DNA of 64,000 nt from Paguma larvata (taxonomy: Eukaryota; Chordata; Mammalia; Carnivora; Viverridae): NCBI GenBank assembly GCA_030068075.1, contig CM057841.1:3842565-3906564 (forward strand), given 5' to 3'. Each line of letters starts with the position of its first letter. Positions within the stretch are counted from its first letter, which is position 1. The notes under the pieces were generated by a model that saw only the letters and a list, made by a program, of their open reading frames with translations, was not told the origin of the DNA and ran no database searches. This document shows, piece by piece, positions 44,901 to 55,944 of the stretch. Made by a program: the position numbers and the translations under genes.

Positions 44901-45951
44901 TGCAGGAAACATCTACACAGTTAGCGGTTATTTGTGGTGTCCAGCCCTGCAGCCGCGAGCATGACGGCGTGCGGGGTCTCCGTGGCCCACCACCGCGTCC
45001 CCAGCACCCAGCGGAGTCCGGCGCATAACCGGAGCTCCCTATTGTTCTAGTTCTGCTTTCTTGGTTTGCTCGTTTGTTTTCTAGGTGCCGCGTACCAGTG
45101 CAAGCATGCGGAATTGGTCTTTCTCTCCGACCTAGTCGTGTACGAAAGAAGAGACTCCACAAGCACACTCCTCCTGCCCACACTCACCAGGGCCCTCGAT
45201 GGTGACCTGCAGGTCCGTGAGGTCTTCCTCGTTGGGGAAGACCTTGATGCCATCAGGCGGGTCAGCAGTCAGCGTGGTCACCTCCTTATACACCAGGCGA
45301 ATGATGTGGGGGGGCAGGTTCTCCACATTGGAGTTCTGGGCACAGAAAAGAAGGGGTGAGTAGGTGGCGGAGCGGGGGGCTCCTGGATCTAAGGATGCAG
45401 TGGCCACCCTGGTGTTGCTCCCGCAGTCCCAGATCCCCCCACTCAGTATGCTTCACGCGGCCGTCCAAAGCTGACCTCTCACTAGAAATGGGGACGGGCC
45501 TTCCAAGGGGCTTGTGGATGGTTCCACCTCTCCCAAAAGCCCCCAAATCTTGCTCACAGTCAGGCATGGTCCCCAATGATTCGGGGTACGTCCGAAGTCT
45601 ACCCTGGTCCCCCTCCCTACGTAACCTTGGTGAAACCATCTTCGAAACCCCAGCTCGGGCCTGGAGATGGAGGCGGAGCGTCCTTGCTCCCGGAACACCC
45701 ACGGGCGAGCCACAAAGCCCCAGAGCCCTCTCCGGGACTCGACCGGGCCTTCCCCTCCGGGGAACCTGCGGGCCGCCCAGGCTCCGCTCCTGCCCCGCCT
45801 CCAGGAGGACCTGAAGGCCCATCCCAGGCCCGGGCCCCCAGGCGGGCCCCCCGATTCCCCAGGCAGCCCTCGAGAATCTAAGACCCCGCCTCCTCCTCCT
45901 CCAGGGGGGCCCCTGACCGCCCCTCCCGGGCCAGGCCTCCGCACTCACCAT
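41903..45951 (-). CDS. UBE2S: UBE2S, ubiquitin-conjugating enzyme E2 S
   Basis: Four coding exons, 45951-45949 (ATG only), 45335-45188, 44058-43868 and 42205-41903, join to 214 residues. The product is the E2 that extends Lys11-linked ubiquitin chains for the anaphase-promoting complex. The UBC fold covers about 1-156, with the active-site cysteine at C95 in [13 protein letters not shown] and the HPN-like motif in IFHPNVGAN. The C-terminal tail ends [12 protein letters not shown], the LRRL peptide that docks on the APC/C. The linker before the tail ([20 protein letters not shown]) is shorter than the one I remember in human, which has 222 residues. All introns are GT-AG. Confidence 0.97.
43147..43271 (-). 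mobile_element. SINEC (CAN-SINE), reverse, in UBE2S intron 3
   Basis: Poly(A)/T-rich start, AAGTAGGCTCCACACCCAAC and head CCAACTGAGCCATCCAGGCA. It is in sense orientation relative to UBE2S. Confidence 0.92.
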
Positions 45952-46260
45952 GACTGTGGCCAGCCGGGGGCGGGTCCCCCCGGCCCCCTTCCTGCGCTCT
46001 GCGGGCCGCCGGCTGGGGCGGGGGGCCCAACTGCTGCCGCTGCGGCCCTGGGGAGGCCCCGGCGGCCCCGCTCCACTTCCCGCTGCCTCCGACGCCTGCC
46101 GCGCAGCGCGCCTAGAACTCCCACTGCCCCGAGCGCCCAGCCGCACTGAGCCGGTCGCGCGCGCACCGCCGCCTTTTTATAGCCGTCCGTAGGCCACACC
46201 TCCCCCGCGGCCCCGGAGCGCCGCGCCTCGACCCGTGACGTCACCGCGCAAGGTCCTCGG
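45880..46260 (-). promoter_or_regulatory. UBE2S: UBE2S CpG-island core promoter
   Basis: Dense CpG sequence surrounds the ATG and extends upstream. A TTTTTATAG stretch near 46171-46180 (CTATAAAA on the gene strand) is a possible TATA-like element about 220 bases upstream of the ATG. Confidence 0.7.
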
Positions 46261-46339
46261 CGTTGGAGGCGCTCGCCCCTTTCCCGCAAGCTGCGGGCAG
46301 AAGCAGGAGAAGTTGAGGAGGGGTCGCGCGGCGGGTCGG

Positions 46340-46709
46340 CCAATAGGGACGCGCGGGGATCGTAATGGGGTCTCCGGAGAATGGGGGCTCTGAGGCAGGA
46401 GAGTCGAGAAGGAGAGGAAGCGAAAGGCAATGCGACCGCTGATTGGGCCGTTTGAATGAGACGCCTCCTTGGCCCGGCGTACGCGCGCGTGCCCTGACGC
46501 CCAGGAAATCGCGCACGCGAGTAACGGTCGGTCGCGGAGCCGGGGCAGGGCATGGGGGGGCGGGACTCGGGGGGTTTAAACGGATGACGGAGGGCTCTCT
46601 GGCCAATGGGGACACGTAATCGTAGAATGGCGTCACGAGGCTCGTACGCGCCAGTTCTTGACGGAGAAGGCGGTGCCAAGGGGGCGGGAAGGAGTGGAGA
46701 GTAACCAAT
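46340..46709 (-). promoter_or_regulatory. UBE2S: CCAAT-box cluster with CHR-like motifs upstream of UBE2S
   Basis: CCAAT/ATTGG pentamers are at 46340, 46442, 46603 and 46705. TTTGAA is at 46451-46456 and TTTAAA at 46575-46580. NF-Y-bound CCAAT boxes with a CHR element are typical of G2/M-induced genes. Confidence 0.5.
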
Positions 46710-46899
46710 GGGGGCTTTGCCTAGCTCTGGCCAAGCCGCTCGTAGCCAACGAATTTCGTCGGTTTTGTATATGCAAATGAGGTGTGCGCAGCCGCCCGCG
46801 CCCGCTCCTCAGCCCGCGGTGGGGATGGGCTATGGGAGTTGGTTGCATTTTTCAACAAGGCGCCATTTTGTGCGGGCACTGCCCCGTGACCCGTGTCGT

Positions 46900-49280
46900 G
46901 TGTCGCGGGCGGGGCAGGAGCAGACCGCACGGCCTTGAGGGCTTGGCCGCCTGTGGCCTGTGACCCTGCCCAGGCGGCAGTCACGACGTCGAATTTCAGT
47001 GTCCCCACGCAGGAAGCGGGCGCTGGGCTCCCTCGGGATGCTCTGGAAAGAGGTCGCGGCCCGGCCCTGCCCGCCAGTGGCCCTCGGTCTCCACCCTGTA
47101 GCCCCGCGGCGGTGTCCCTGTGTCCTCGACGGGCCCCGCCACCCTGCAGCCTCGCGCCGGGGCGCGGTGTTCCCTTGTCCTCGCCGTGTCCCGGGCGCCC
47201 GCCTCGGCCTCCCATCCCTGTCCCGCCTCGCGTCCTGTGAAGATCCCTGAACCGCCTTCCTCGTGCATGCGGTCTGAACTCCTGCGGCAGGGGCCCCGCA
47301 GTTACGGTCTTAAGCGGCACCCAAGGAGGATCCGCCACGAACCGGCGAGCCCCACGTGGCCCTCAGTCCCAGCCAGCCGGTTGCAGGGGATTCTGGTCCG
47401 CCTAGCGTCCCCCCCCGCCCAAGCAGGGACAAGGCCAAGGCGGTGTGGTAGCCAAGGCCAGCCCTGCTGCAAGGATGCATCCAAAAGACACAACCGTGCG
47501 GATAGTGGCGGTCATTATGCAGCACATAGGAGCTGTGTGCCAGGCTCTGCCCTCGTTTCATCGCATGCCGCAGCCCTGTCGGGTGGACACCATTAGCCCT
47601 GGATGGGAGCACCTGCCATGTGCAGGCACGCTGCTCTCGGGGTAGGCAGAGAGTAACCAAGGGCAAAACCTCTGGTCTCGTGGGGCTTCCGCGCTCCCGG
47701 CGGCCCAGGCAGGCGAGCATCTGCTGTGCTGTGATCGAGACCGGGGTAGGGAAGTCAGGGTCTGGGGGGTGGGGTGGGGCGGGGGACCTTGAGAGAGGTA
47801 AGGGAAGAGGCGGGTCTCGAGTCCAGGCCGCAGTGAGCAGAACAGTGTGTTCTTTCCCTCAATCAAGGAGGAGCCGCTGGAGGCTCTGAGCGGAGCGTGA
47901 CGCGAGCGTGACCCCCCTGACTTCCGGGCGACAACAGAGAGGCCCAGGAAGAAGTGACGGTAGCCATGGAGGTGGGGATGATGGCGGTGCTGCGCAGGTT
48001 CGTGGGAGTCCTGGTCGGGAGAGGGGATGGGGTTCGGTGAAAGGGTAGCGGGTCTGCTGTGGGGGAGAGGAAGGGGTCGCCTGCCCCCTGAATGGTCACC
48101 TTCAAATTGGGGTCAGCAGACCTTTTCAGCAAAGGCTTTCAGCTTAATGGACTGTCAGTCTCTGTCCCAACGCACAGCTCACCCTGCTTTAGTGGCCAAC
48201 ATGGAGACCAAGCAGGGCGGGTGGCTGTGTTCTGCTTAGGCTTTGTTTGCAGGAGCGGGTAGTGGCCTGAGTGGCCCCGGGGTAGGTCCTTGTTTACCAC
48301 CGCCTGGAATCCCCGTCCCGACCCGCGCCGTCCCTGCCGGAAACTTCGCAGGAGCCCTCTGCCCTGCTACATTTTGACTAAACCCCAAGCTGCCATCAGC
48401 ACCCTCTCCCCGAACCCCCTGGGCTGCCTTACTCCTGGTCCCCGGGATCCCCCAGGCTGTCTGACCTGCGAACATTTGGGTGTGGGGCCCCTGTGCCCGG
48501 AGAGCTTCCCACTGCCTCCCACGCTTGCCCCACCCTCTTGGATCCCGGTCTGTTGGAATTTGCCATTTCTTGATTGCTTAGGGCCCGTTGAGCGCCGTCA
48601 CCGGTGATGGTGATGAGGTGAGCTCCAGGAGAGCCGGCTCTCTGTCCTCAGCCCCCAGCAGGGTGCCTGAAGGCTCGGCGGTGTCCATTCACTCAGCAGG
48701 TGTTTGCCGAGCACCGACCGTGTGCTGGGCACCATTCCGGGTGCTTAGGGTACCTCGGGAAACGAAGGGCTTTGCCCAGGCGGGGCTTACTACAGCGGGC
48801 GAAAGCTGACGCAACCTCGGAGTATGCAGAAGGAGCAGGCCCTGCGGAGAGAGGAAGGAGCGCAGGGAGCGGCTCCGGGCCAGGCAGCCAGGGTGGGCCT
48901 CTCCAAGCAGGTGTCGTTTGAACCCAGGCTGGAAGGCAGGCAAGGAGTGACCTAGAGGCTTACCAGAGGAGGAGCATTGCAGGCAGCAGCGGGAACAGCT
49001 GGAACGCCCGAGGAGCTGCAGGGAGCCAGTGTGGCTGGAAGGGAGACAGGAGGGGGCGGCGAGTTGGGGGGTCTCGTGCAGGGCCTTCCAAGCCTGGGTT
49101 GGAACTCTGCCCTTCTCTCTGAGGGAGTAGGGAGCCACTGCAGGGTTCCGAGCAGAGCAGTGCTATGGTCTGACTCAGGGGTTGGCAGATCACTTGACTG
49201 CTGGGTGGAGAAAAGAGTGAAGAACAGCCCTGCCTCCCTGCCAGAGAGGAGGCCGTCGGGGTGACCCTGAGAAGGGACTG
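46900..49280. other. UBE2S upstream flank and intergenic sequence
   Basis: GC-rich single-copy sequence to about 47.4 kb is followed by diffuse repeat-derived sequence. No gene is recognised. Confidence 0.5.
48675..49190 (-). mobile_element. LINE-2 fragment, reverse
   Basis: TTCACTCAGCAGGTGTTTGC, GTGTGCTGGGCACCATTCC, GGCCTCTCCAAGCAGGTGTC and CAGTGCTATGGTCTGACTC follow the reverse-strand order of the L2 3' end over 500 bases. Confidence 0.75.
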
Positions 49281-49461
49281 ACGGGGCAGGGAAGTGATCT
49301 GAAAATGACCAACAAGCATGTGACAAAATGCTCAACAGCATGAACCGCCAGGGAAACGCAAACTAAAACCACAGCGAGATCCCCCTTCACCACCAGGACG
49401 GCAGTTGTGAAAACATCAGACGATAGCAAGTGTTGAGAGGATGTGGAGAAACTGGAACTCT

Positions 49462-49880
49462 TTTTTTTTTTTTTTTTTAAAGTTTATTAAACTTGAGAGA
49501 GGTAGAGAGAGTACAAGTAGGGGAGTGGCAGAGAGGGCACTGTCAGCACAGAGCCCAGTGCGGGGCTTGATCCCTCGAACTGTGAGACCATGACCTGAGT
49601 CGAGGTCAAGAGTTGGACATTCAGGGCGCCTGGGTGGCTCAGTCGGTTAGGCGTCCCACTGAGGACGTGATCCTCACGGTTCATGGGTTCGAGCTCCATG
49701 TCAGGCTCTGTGCTGACAGCTCAGAGCCTGGAGCCTGCTTCAGATTCTGTGTCTCCCTCTCTTTCTGCCCTTCCCCTGCTCACGGTCTGTCTCTCTTTCA
49801 AAAATAACCATTAAAAAAAAAAAAGTTAAAAAAAAAAAAAAGAAAGAGTTGGACACAACTGACCAAGCCACCCAGGCGCC
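49462..49880 (-). mobile_element. SINEC, reverse, split by a second SINE
   Basis: The outer SINE occupies 49462-49619 and 49856-49880. It is flanked by GAAACTGGAACTCT (ends 49461) and GAAATTGGAACTCT (from about 49886), a target duplication within the LINE-1. Confidence 0.88.
49621..49843 (+). mobile_element. SINEC (felid type), nested insertion
   Basis: Forward SINE starting GGGCGCCTGGGTGGCTCAG with felid-type body (CAGAGCCTGGAGCCTGCTTC) and A-rich tail. It is flanked by an exact 12-base duplication AAGAGTTGGACA at 49608-49619 and 49844-49855. Confidence 0.95.
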
Positions 49881-50395
49881 CCAAGAAATTGGAACTCTCC
49901 TGCGCGGCTGATAGGAATGAAAAATGGTAGCACTGCTTTGGGAAACATCCAGGCAATCCCTCGGCTGTAGCTGCAGCTACCATGCGACCCAGTGATTCTG
50001 GCTGTTACTGCAGAGAAATGAAAACATATGTTTGCACAAAAAGTCACGCACAGATGTTCACAGCGGCATTGTGTAAGCAGGCGCAACCCAGAAGTTCATC
50101 AGCTGAGGGATGGCCAAGCCAGCCGCGGGGGCCCCCATACAGGGGGCTGTTTTGCAGCCACGGGAAGAATGAAATCTTGTGCCTGCTCCAAGGTGGAGGA
50201 AACTCAGACACCTCATGCTCAGGGAAAGACGCGAGAGTGGTGGCCGTGGCAGTTGGAGAGACGGGGACAGATTTGAGAACCAGTCGGGAGGTGGCCTAGC
50301 GATGGCCCTGAGTCCGTTTGGGAGACTGGGGCGGGGCGGGCATAGGGTGCCTTCCGTCTGCTAAATACTGGTGACCCAGAGACTTACTCTTGTTT

Positions 50396-50598
50396 CTTTT
50401 TTAATGTTTTATTTTATTTTTGAGAGAGTGAGAGAGTGAGAGAGTGCGGGGGAGGGGCAGGGAGCGGGGGACAGAGGATCCGAAGCCAACTCTGTGCTGT
50501 CAGTACAGAGCCCGACGTGGGGCTCGAACTCACAAACCCTGAGATCATGACTTGGGCCAAAGTCGGACGCTCAACCCACTGAGCCACCCAGGCGCCCC
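50396..50598 (-). mobile_element. SINEC (felid type), reverse
   Basis: TTTTTTAATGTTTTATTTTA tail, GACAGAGGATCCGAAGCC body and ACTGAGCCACCCAGGCGCCC head. Confidence 0.95.
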
Positions 50599-51065
50599 GA
50601 CCTGAAAACTCCTGCATCGACACCCAGGCCGTCCCCGCAGCCTGAGCTCTCGCCCCACAAATCCGTCTTCGCTGCTCCTCTTCCTATCGCGTCACGAGAG
50701 AAGTAGGTTCTTGGGGGGAGTTCACACGGCTCCTGAGGTGCAGGAAGGACACACTCCCTCCGCCCTCCACGCTCGCACCCCCTTGGCTACCCCTGTGAGC
50801 ACCCCGGGGGTCCCAGAGACGTTTGTGCCCCCGTCTGTGTGCACGCGTCCCTGAGAAGCGCACGTGCAGTTTCTAGCACTCTCCGACCTGCGGGCCTGCA
50901 CTCCAGGTCCAGTCCGCGGCTGGGAGCTGGACTGGGAGCTGCAGGGAGCACACGTGCGCCCTTGCTCTTGGGCATCGTTGTGAGGTTTCCCGAGGGAGGA
51001 GCCACGAGAAGTGGCCCTTGTCTGGATCCCCACCATCACCAGGACCTGACCCGTTCCATTTGACA

Positions 51066-51250
51066 AGTGTTTTTTTGTTTTTTTAAGTGTTTCTTTATTT
51101 TTGAAAGAGAGAGAGCGTGAGCAGGGAAGGGGCAGAGAGAGAGGGAGACACAGAATCCAAAGCAGGCTTCAGGCTCTGACACTGATGTGGGGCTCGAACT
51201 CATGAACCATGAGATCGTGATCTAAGCTGACTGAACCACCCAGGCTCCCC
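51066..51250 (-). mobile_element. SINEC (felid type), reverse
   Basis: TTTTTTAAGTGTTTCTTTAT tail, GACACAGAATCCAAAGCAGG body and CTGAACCACCCAGGCTCCCC head. Confidence 0.93.
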
Positions 51251-51270
51251 AACAAGTGATGTGTTCTGTC

Positions 51271-51478
51271 TTGTCTTTTTTCTTTTCTTTTCTCTTCCTT
51301 CTTCCTTTCTTTCTTTCTTTTCTTTTTTTTCTTTTTCTTTCTTTCTTTCTCTCTTTTTTCTTTTCTTTTTTTTCTTTCTTTCTCTCTCTCTTTCTTTCTT
51401 TCTTTCTTTCCTTCCTTCCTTCCTTCCTTCTTCCTTCCTTCCTTCCTTCCTTCCTTCCTTCCTTCCTTCCTTCTTCAC
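51271..51478. repeat. (TTTC)n/(TTCC)n polypyrimidine microsatellite
   Basis: Over 200 bases of uninterrupted plus-strand pyrimidine, TTTC-type turning into TTCC-type, adjoining a SINE. It keeps Phe/Ser/Leu and Lys/Glu/Arg frames open by composition only. Confidence 0.97.
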
Positions 51479-51489
51479 CATCCGTTTGA

Positions 51490-51960
51490 GAAGCGCTGTT
51501 CTAGGTGCTTGGGATACATCCAGGAGCAAGACAGGAAACAAAACCCTGCCTTCCTGGGGCTTTCACTGTAGTGGGGAGACAGACCGTAAACGCCAAGCAC
51601 AAAACCCAGGGTTCTCAGCTGCTCTGGTTTGCGCCGGACCCAGGACTTTCGGGGCTAAACCTGGGAAAGTCTTGGACTAGTACGTAAGGAAAGTTGGTGG
51701 TGTGAAGTGATATTAATTGCCGGGGAGATCAGCAGGGAAGGAGTGTCGGGACCACTGGAGAGGGGGTTTTAGGCAGGGCGGCCAGGGCAGGCTTTGATTG
51801 AGAAGGAGACATTTGAGTACGAGTTTAAAGAAGGTGAGGGGCCAGTTTCGTGGAAATGGGGAGGAAGCCTCTCCAGGCAGGGATCCAGCTGACGTCGCTG
51901 TCCTGAGGCAGGCGCGAGCCCGAGTATCAGCCGTCTTCAAAACCCGTGCCAACCGCAGGC
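51490..51960 (-). mobile_element. LINE-2 fragment, reverse
   Basis: GCTGTTCTAGGTGCTTGGGATAC, CTGCCTTCCTGGGGCTTTCA, GGAGACATTTGAGTACGAGT and GCCTCTCCAGGCAGGG match the reverse L2 3' end. Confidence 0.75.
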
Positions 51961-52890
51961 AGACAGAGGTGCTCGTTCTCTTTCATCCGCGCTGTTTCCT
52001 TTCCTCCCAGTGAGGCCAAGCGTCGTATTGTGGGTGAACGCCTCCACCTTCGTTTCTGAGGCCACCGTCTGTGGTCGCCAGCAGGTCGCCATCACCGTGT
52101 GCGGGCGCTTCAGTGGGTGACTAACAGGACGCGTTCCTCTGGGTCCCGAGAGCAGGAGTTGGGGCTCTGCTGGGTGGGAGGGGGCCTCGCCGATGGGTGA
52201 AGATGCCCCGCAACGGATCAGGCGCTCCCTCTAGTGATGGGCGCGCCGGAACGGAACGCATCCCGGCTCCTTCCAGGCTCTAGAAACCCCGGAAAGCAGT
52301 GCAGACTTCACCTTGGCTAAAAACACACTTTCGTGTGCCAGGGGCTCCCTTCAGTGGCTGCAAAACCGATGCCTCTGACGACACCAGCGGGCGCAGGGTG
52401 ACGGCAGCGCTGGGGAGGACGGGGCGGGGTGCTCTCACACACAGGTGGACCCGGCAGGGCTTTGGAGGCCGCAGCCTGGCGTTTGAGTAGCAAATCCGTG
52501 AACACACCGCCGTCCACCTCAGACATTCATCTCCCGGGTGCTCACCCCAGGGAACGAGACGAGCGCGGGAGTGGTTTTCCAAAGGCTTCCCTCAAAGTGC
52601 CGTTTACAGTGCTGGAAAAGGGGGGAGGCCCAGACGTGTAGGTGGGGACGGGAGTATGTCACTTCCATGTGCCATCGAGAGGCATGATGCATTTTTTGTC
52701 GAGATTAGTGGTGTCTTACGGAGTCTGACAAAGGTCCCGGACCCTCTTCCCTGGAAAGATTGTGCACAAATGCTAACTAATAAATGGCAAAATTAGAAAA
52801 GTGTCAGACCCCACAGTAATAACTGATTCAGGCAGGAGACTCGCCCAGGGAGGCTCGAGGCAGCCGGTGGAGTCTGCCGAGGAGCAGGTG

Positions 52891-53083
52891 CAAGGGCCCT
52901 CAGACGGGGCGCTCCCTGCTCAGCAGGGGGGCAACAGCCCCTCTCGGTGCCCCATCAAGGGCCCTCAGACGGGGCGCTCCCTGCTCAGCAGGGGGGCAAC
53001 AGCCCCTCTCGGTGCCCCGTCAAGGGCCCTCAGACGGGGCGCTCCCTGCTCAGCAGGGGGGCAACAGCCCCTCTCGGTGCCGG
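52891..53083. repeat. 65-bp tandem repeat, three copies
   Basis: Units start at 52891, 52956 and 53021 with CAAGGGCCCTCAGACGGGGC and are almost identical. Each contains the near-palindrome CCCTGCTCAGCAGGG. Confidence 0.97.
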
Positions 53084-54029
53084 TCAGGGGCCCCAGCTAG
53101 TTCAGCGGTCCCGGCTGGTGGCCAGCACAGGCTGTCCCCATGAGGACCGGCCAAGAGGTTGGTTTCACTGCCGATTCCCCTGCCGGACATACACAGCCCG
53201 GACCCGCTCGTGAGGAGACCCCGGTCCCCGGTGTGGGGACCTTCTGCACAAGAGCCGTCCTGGCCTCCTGAAAGGCATCGATGGTATGAAAAGGACAGAG
53301 GGACTGAGCAAATTAGAGGAGCCTCAAGAGACGTGACAACTAGATGCAATACCTTGTCCCCAGGTAGCAGGGACTGAAAAGAAATTGCTCCAAAGGGCGA
53401 TGTTGGGACACTTGGAGAGGCCGGAATATGGGCTTCATCTGTGCGAAGTGCTTGGTTTTGGCCACCGCGCCGTGGATGCGTAAGGGGACATCCTCGCTCC
53501 CCAGAGATGGCCCTGAGTGACAGAAGGATATGCCGTGTGCAGCTCACTCTCACGTACCTCTGGAGAAGAGGAAAAAGAGGGTGTTTACATGGAAAGCACA
53601 TGCACACGGCGTCTGGTGTGGATATCAGAAGCTCCTAACCCCTCCTTTCAAACGGGTTAACACTAACCTCCTAGGAGCTGTCTTTATCGACACAGCGGAG
53701 CTGCGGGCTGGGCGAGCGTTAGGCTGCGAAGGCAGAAGCGCTCACGGCAAACCTTAGCCTTGACCTCCCCATCCGAAGCACACATGTGTGGATCAGAGTG
53801 TTCTTTTCTCGGCGGAACACAAGTGAAGAAGGCGGCTGGTGCGTAGAGGCCGTGTTGAATGAAAAATAGTGCCTTTAAGCCCTGGCATCGCAACTCGGAA
53901 TAGTCCCCCTGCAGGACCGAGCAGCGAGACTGGGATCTCTCGTGACTCAGGCCCTCCTGGGCACGCGCTCCCCAGGGGGAACGCCAGTCAAGTCGGCACC
54001 GTTCACATTTGAATTTACTCTTGATTTTA

Positions 54030-54138
54030 GGGGCATCGGTGGCTCAGTCAGTCGAGCGTCTGATTCTTGATTTCAGCTCAGGTCATGATCTCATGGTTCG
54101 TGACTTCGAGCCCTGCGTTGGGCTCCGCACTGACACAA
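54030..54138 (+). mobile_element. SINEC head, 3'-truncated
   Basis: Starts GGGGCATCGGTGGCTCAGTC and contains the tRNA-like part through CGAGCCCTGCGTTGGGC. The body and tail are missing. Confidence 0.88.
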
Positions 54139-54904
54139 GAATTCAGAAGCATAAAAGAGTGTATGTCGAAAAGCCTCTAGGTGCCCGTTTCCCCCTCCCC
54201 CGCCACGGGCAGCCCGTGTCAGCCAGAATGGACTGCACTGTGCTGCGGCCACGGGAGCCCCGCAGCCCGTCGTTAAAGCAGTAGGGCTGATTTCTCACTC
54301 CCACCGCGTGTTCTTCGAGGCCTGGCTGAAGTCCCTGTTTCCCGTCACCCTTATGCTGGGGCGCTGGCCGATCTTTCTGGGACGCAGGCCGACAGAGCAG
54401 GCCTCCCCTGAAATATCGCCAGTGGGGAAAGGAAGACCATGGGGACCTGTCCACACACTGGCTCTCAGAAGCTTCTACCTGTGGAGGTACTGCTCCACCT
54501 CACGTGGGTACATCTGACGTCAGGGGGACAGGGGAGGACCGTCCTGTGTCCCTGCAAGGAGAGTCGCTGCATGCTCAGGGAACCACAGGGTCACCCTCCC
54601 TCCCCACCCACTCCCCAGTTATCTGCAAAGACGCCAATGCAAAGAGGTGATTGCTAAGAATATGCAAACAACCCTTGCATTCCCCAGATGAGACACCTCA
54701 CGAGGGAACAGGGACCGTAACACCAATACTGGGGTGCACCCTCCTGCCCCGTTAATCTACAGCCAAACAAGTGAGCCGGAGCAGGTGAACTCTGGCTGGT
54801 GGTGAACGCTTAGCCACACGGAAAGGGGTGAGGCTTTCGCAAATGCAGATCACACTTCTCCCTCCGGCAAGCTAGGAGCGAGCACTTTGCCACAAGGGGG
54901 CTGT

Positions 54905-55283
54905 GATGGTTAGATTTCACGTGTCCGCTTTGCCAGCCTGCTCTTCCCACTCGTTGGGTCAAACCCCAGTCCAGATGGTGCCGTGAGGGATTTTGTGCAT
55001 GTGATTAGCGTCCACTATCCAGTGACTTCAAGATCACATGGGTGGGCCTCATCCAATCAGCCGAAGGCCATAAGACCAAACACTTCAGTATCTCAGAGAA
55101 GAAGGAATTCTGTCTTAAGGCTGTAACATGGACAGCCTGCCTGAGTTTCCAGGCTCTGGACCCGCCTCACAGACTTTGGATTTGCCAACCCCCGCAATCA
55201 CACGAAGCAGTTCCTTAAAATGAATCTACACACAGCACGATCTTAGTGGCTCCATTTGTCTGGAGAACCCTGACTAATAGAGT
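54905..55283 (+). mobile_element. Unclassified ancient interspersed repeat
   Basis: The sequence from GATGGTTAGATTTCACGTGTC, with GGTGGGCCTCATCCAATCAG inside, to GGAGAACCCTGACTAATA matches a repeat family I recognise from other mammalian genomes but cannot name with certainty. It appears full length. Confidence 0.6.
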
Positions 55284-55303
55284 AAAATCTAAAATTTGGG
55301 CAA

Positions 55304-55500
55304 CCGGGGCGCCTGGGGGGCTCAGTCAGTTAAGCGTCCAACTTTGGCTCAGGTCATGATCTCAAGGTTTGTGAGTTCGAGCCTCGTGTTGGGCTCTATG
55401 CTGACAGCTCAGGGCCTGGAGCCTGTTTCGGATTCTGTGTCTCCCTCTCTGTCTGCCCCTCCCCCACTCACACTCTGTCTCTCAAAAAATAAACATTAAA
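55304..55500 (+). mobile_element. SINEC (felid type)
   Basis: GGGGCGCCTGGGGGGCTCAG head, CAGGGCCTGGAGCCTGTTTC body and AAAAAATAAACATTAAAA tail. Confidence 0.95.
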
Positions 55501-55538
55501 ATGAGGGAAGCAATTAAGTGCACCAGAGAGGAAGGGAT

Positions 55539-55640
55539 TTTCTTTTTCTTTTAATAAAAGATGTTAAGTAATCTCTGCACCCAACGTGGACTCAAACTCA
55601 CAACCCCGAGATCAAGTGTCGCACACTCGCAGGCAGCCGG
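55539..55640 (-). mobile_element. SINEC (CAN-SINE) fragment, reverse
   Basis: TTTTCTTTTAATAAAAGATG, CTGCACCCAACGTGGACTCA and CGAGATCAAGTGTCGCACAC. Diverged. It lies in inverted orientation to the SINE just upstream. Confidence 0.8.
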
Positions 55641-55944
55641 ACTCCCCAGGAAGGGGTTATCTTTGAGATAAAATCAACACTGAAATGCACACCCGATCCG
55701 CCCCCAGAGGGACGTGCAAATGAGCCCTTCAATGAAAGATGGAAGTCTACAATTCGTGAGCAAACACTTTGGTGCCCCTAGGGGACAGATGTCCCAAAGT
55801 TCCTAAAGCCTTGGAGGCACCGGCTCCCCCAGTGTGGCTTACAGTCCGCTCTTGCCGTCGTTATGCAAATATCTTAATGCGATGGGGAGAAATGCTTCCT
55901 GGTTATCTCAAAAACTGGCATTTGAGTGAACTGTGCCATGCCAC

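Larger units (their letters stand above)
49285..50285 (+). mobile_element. LINE-1 3' fragment, interrupted by nested SINEs
   Basis: AACAAGCATGTGACAAAATG, CAGGGAAACGCAAACTAAAA and GTGGAGAAACTGGAACTCT before the interruption, and GGAACTCTCCTGCGCGGC, GAAATGAAAACATATGTTTG and GAAGTTCATCAGCTGAGG after it. These are in order for an L1 ORF2-end/3' region. Confidence 0.8.

Noticed and set aside
43877..45028. 383-codon plus-strand frame within UBE2S introns
   Set aside because: It is antisense to the catalytic exon of UBE2S, has no domain resemblance, and its codon content is explained by base composition.
51200..51541. Lys/Glu/Arg-rich minus-strand and Phe/Ser-rich plus-strand frames
   Set aside because: They are translations of a polypyrimidine microsatellite.
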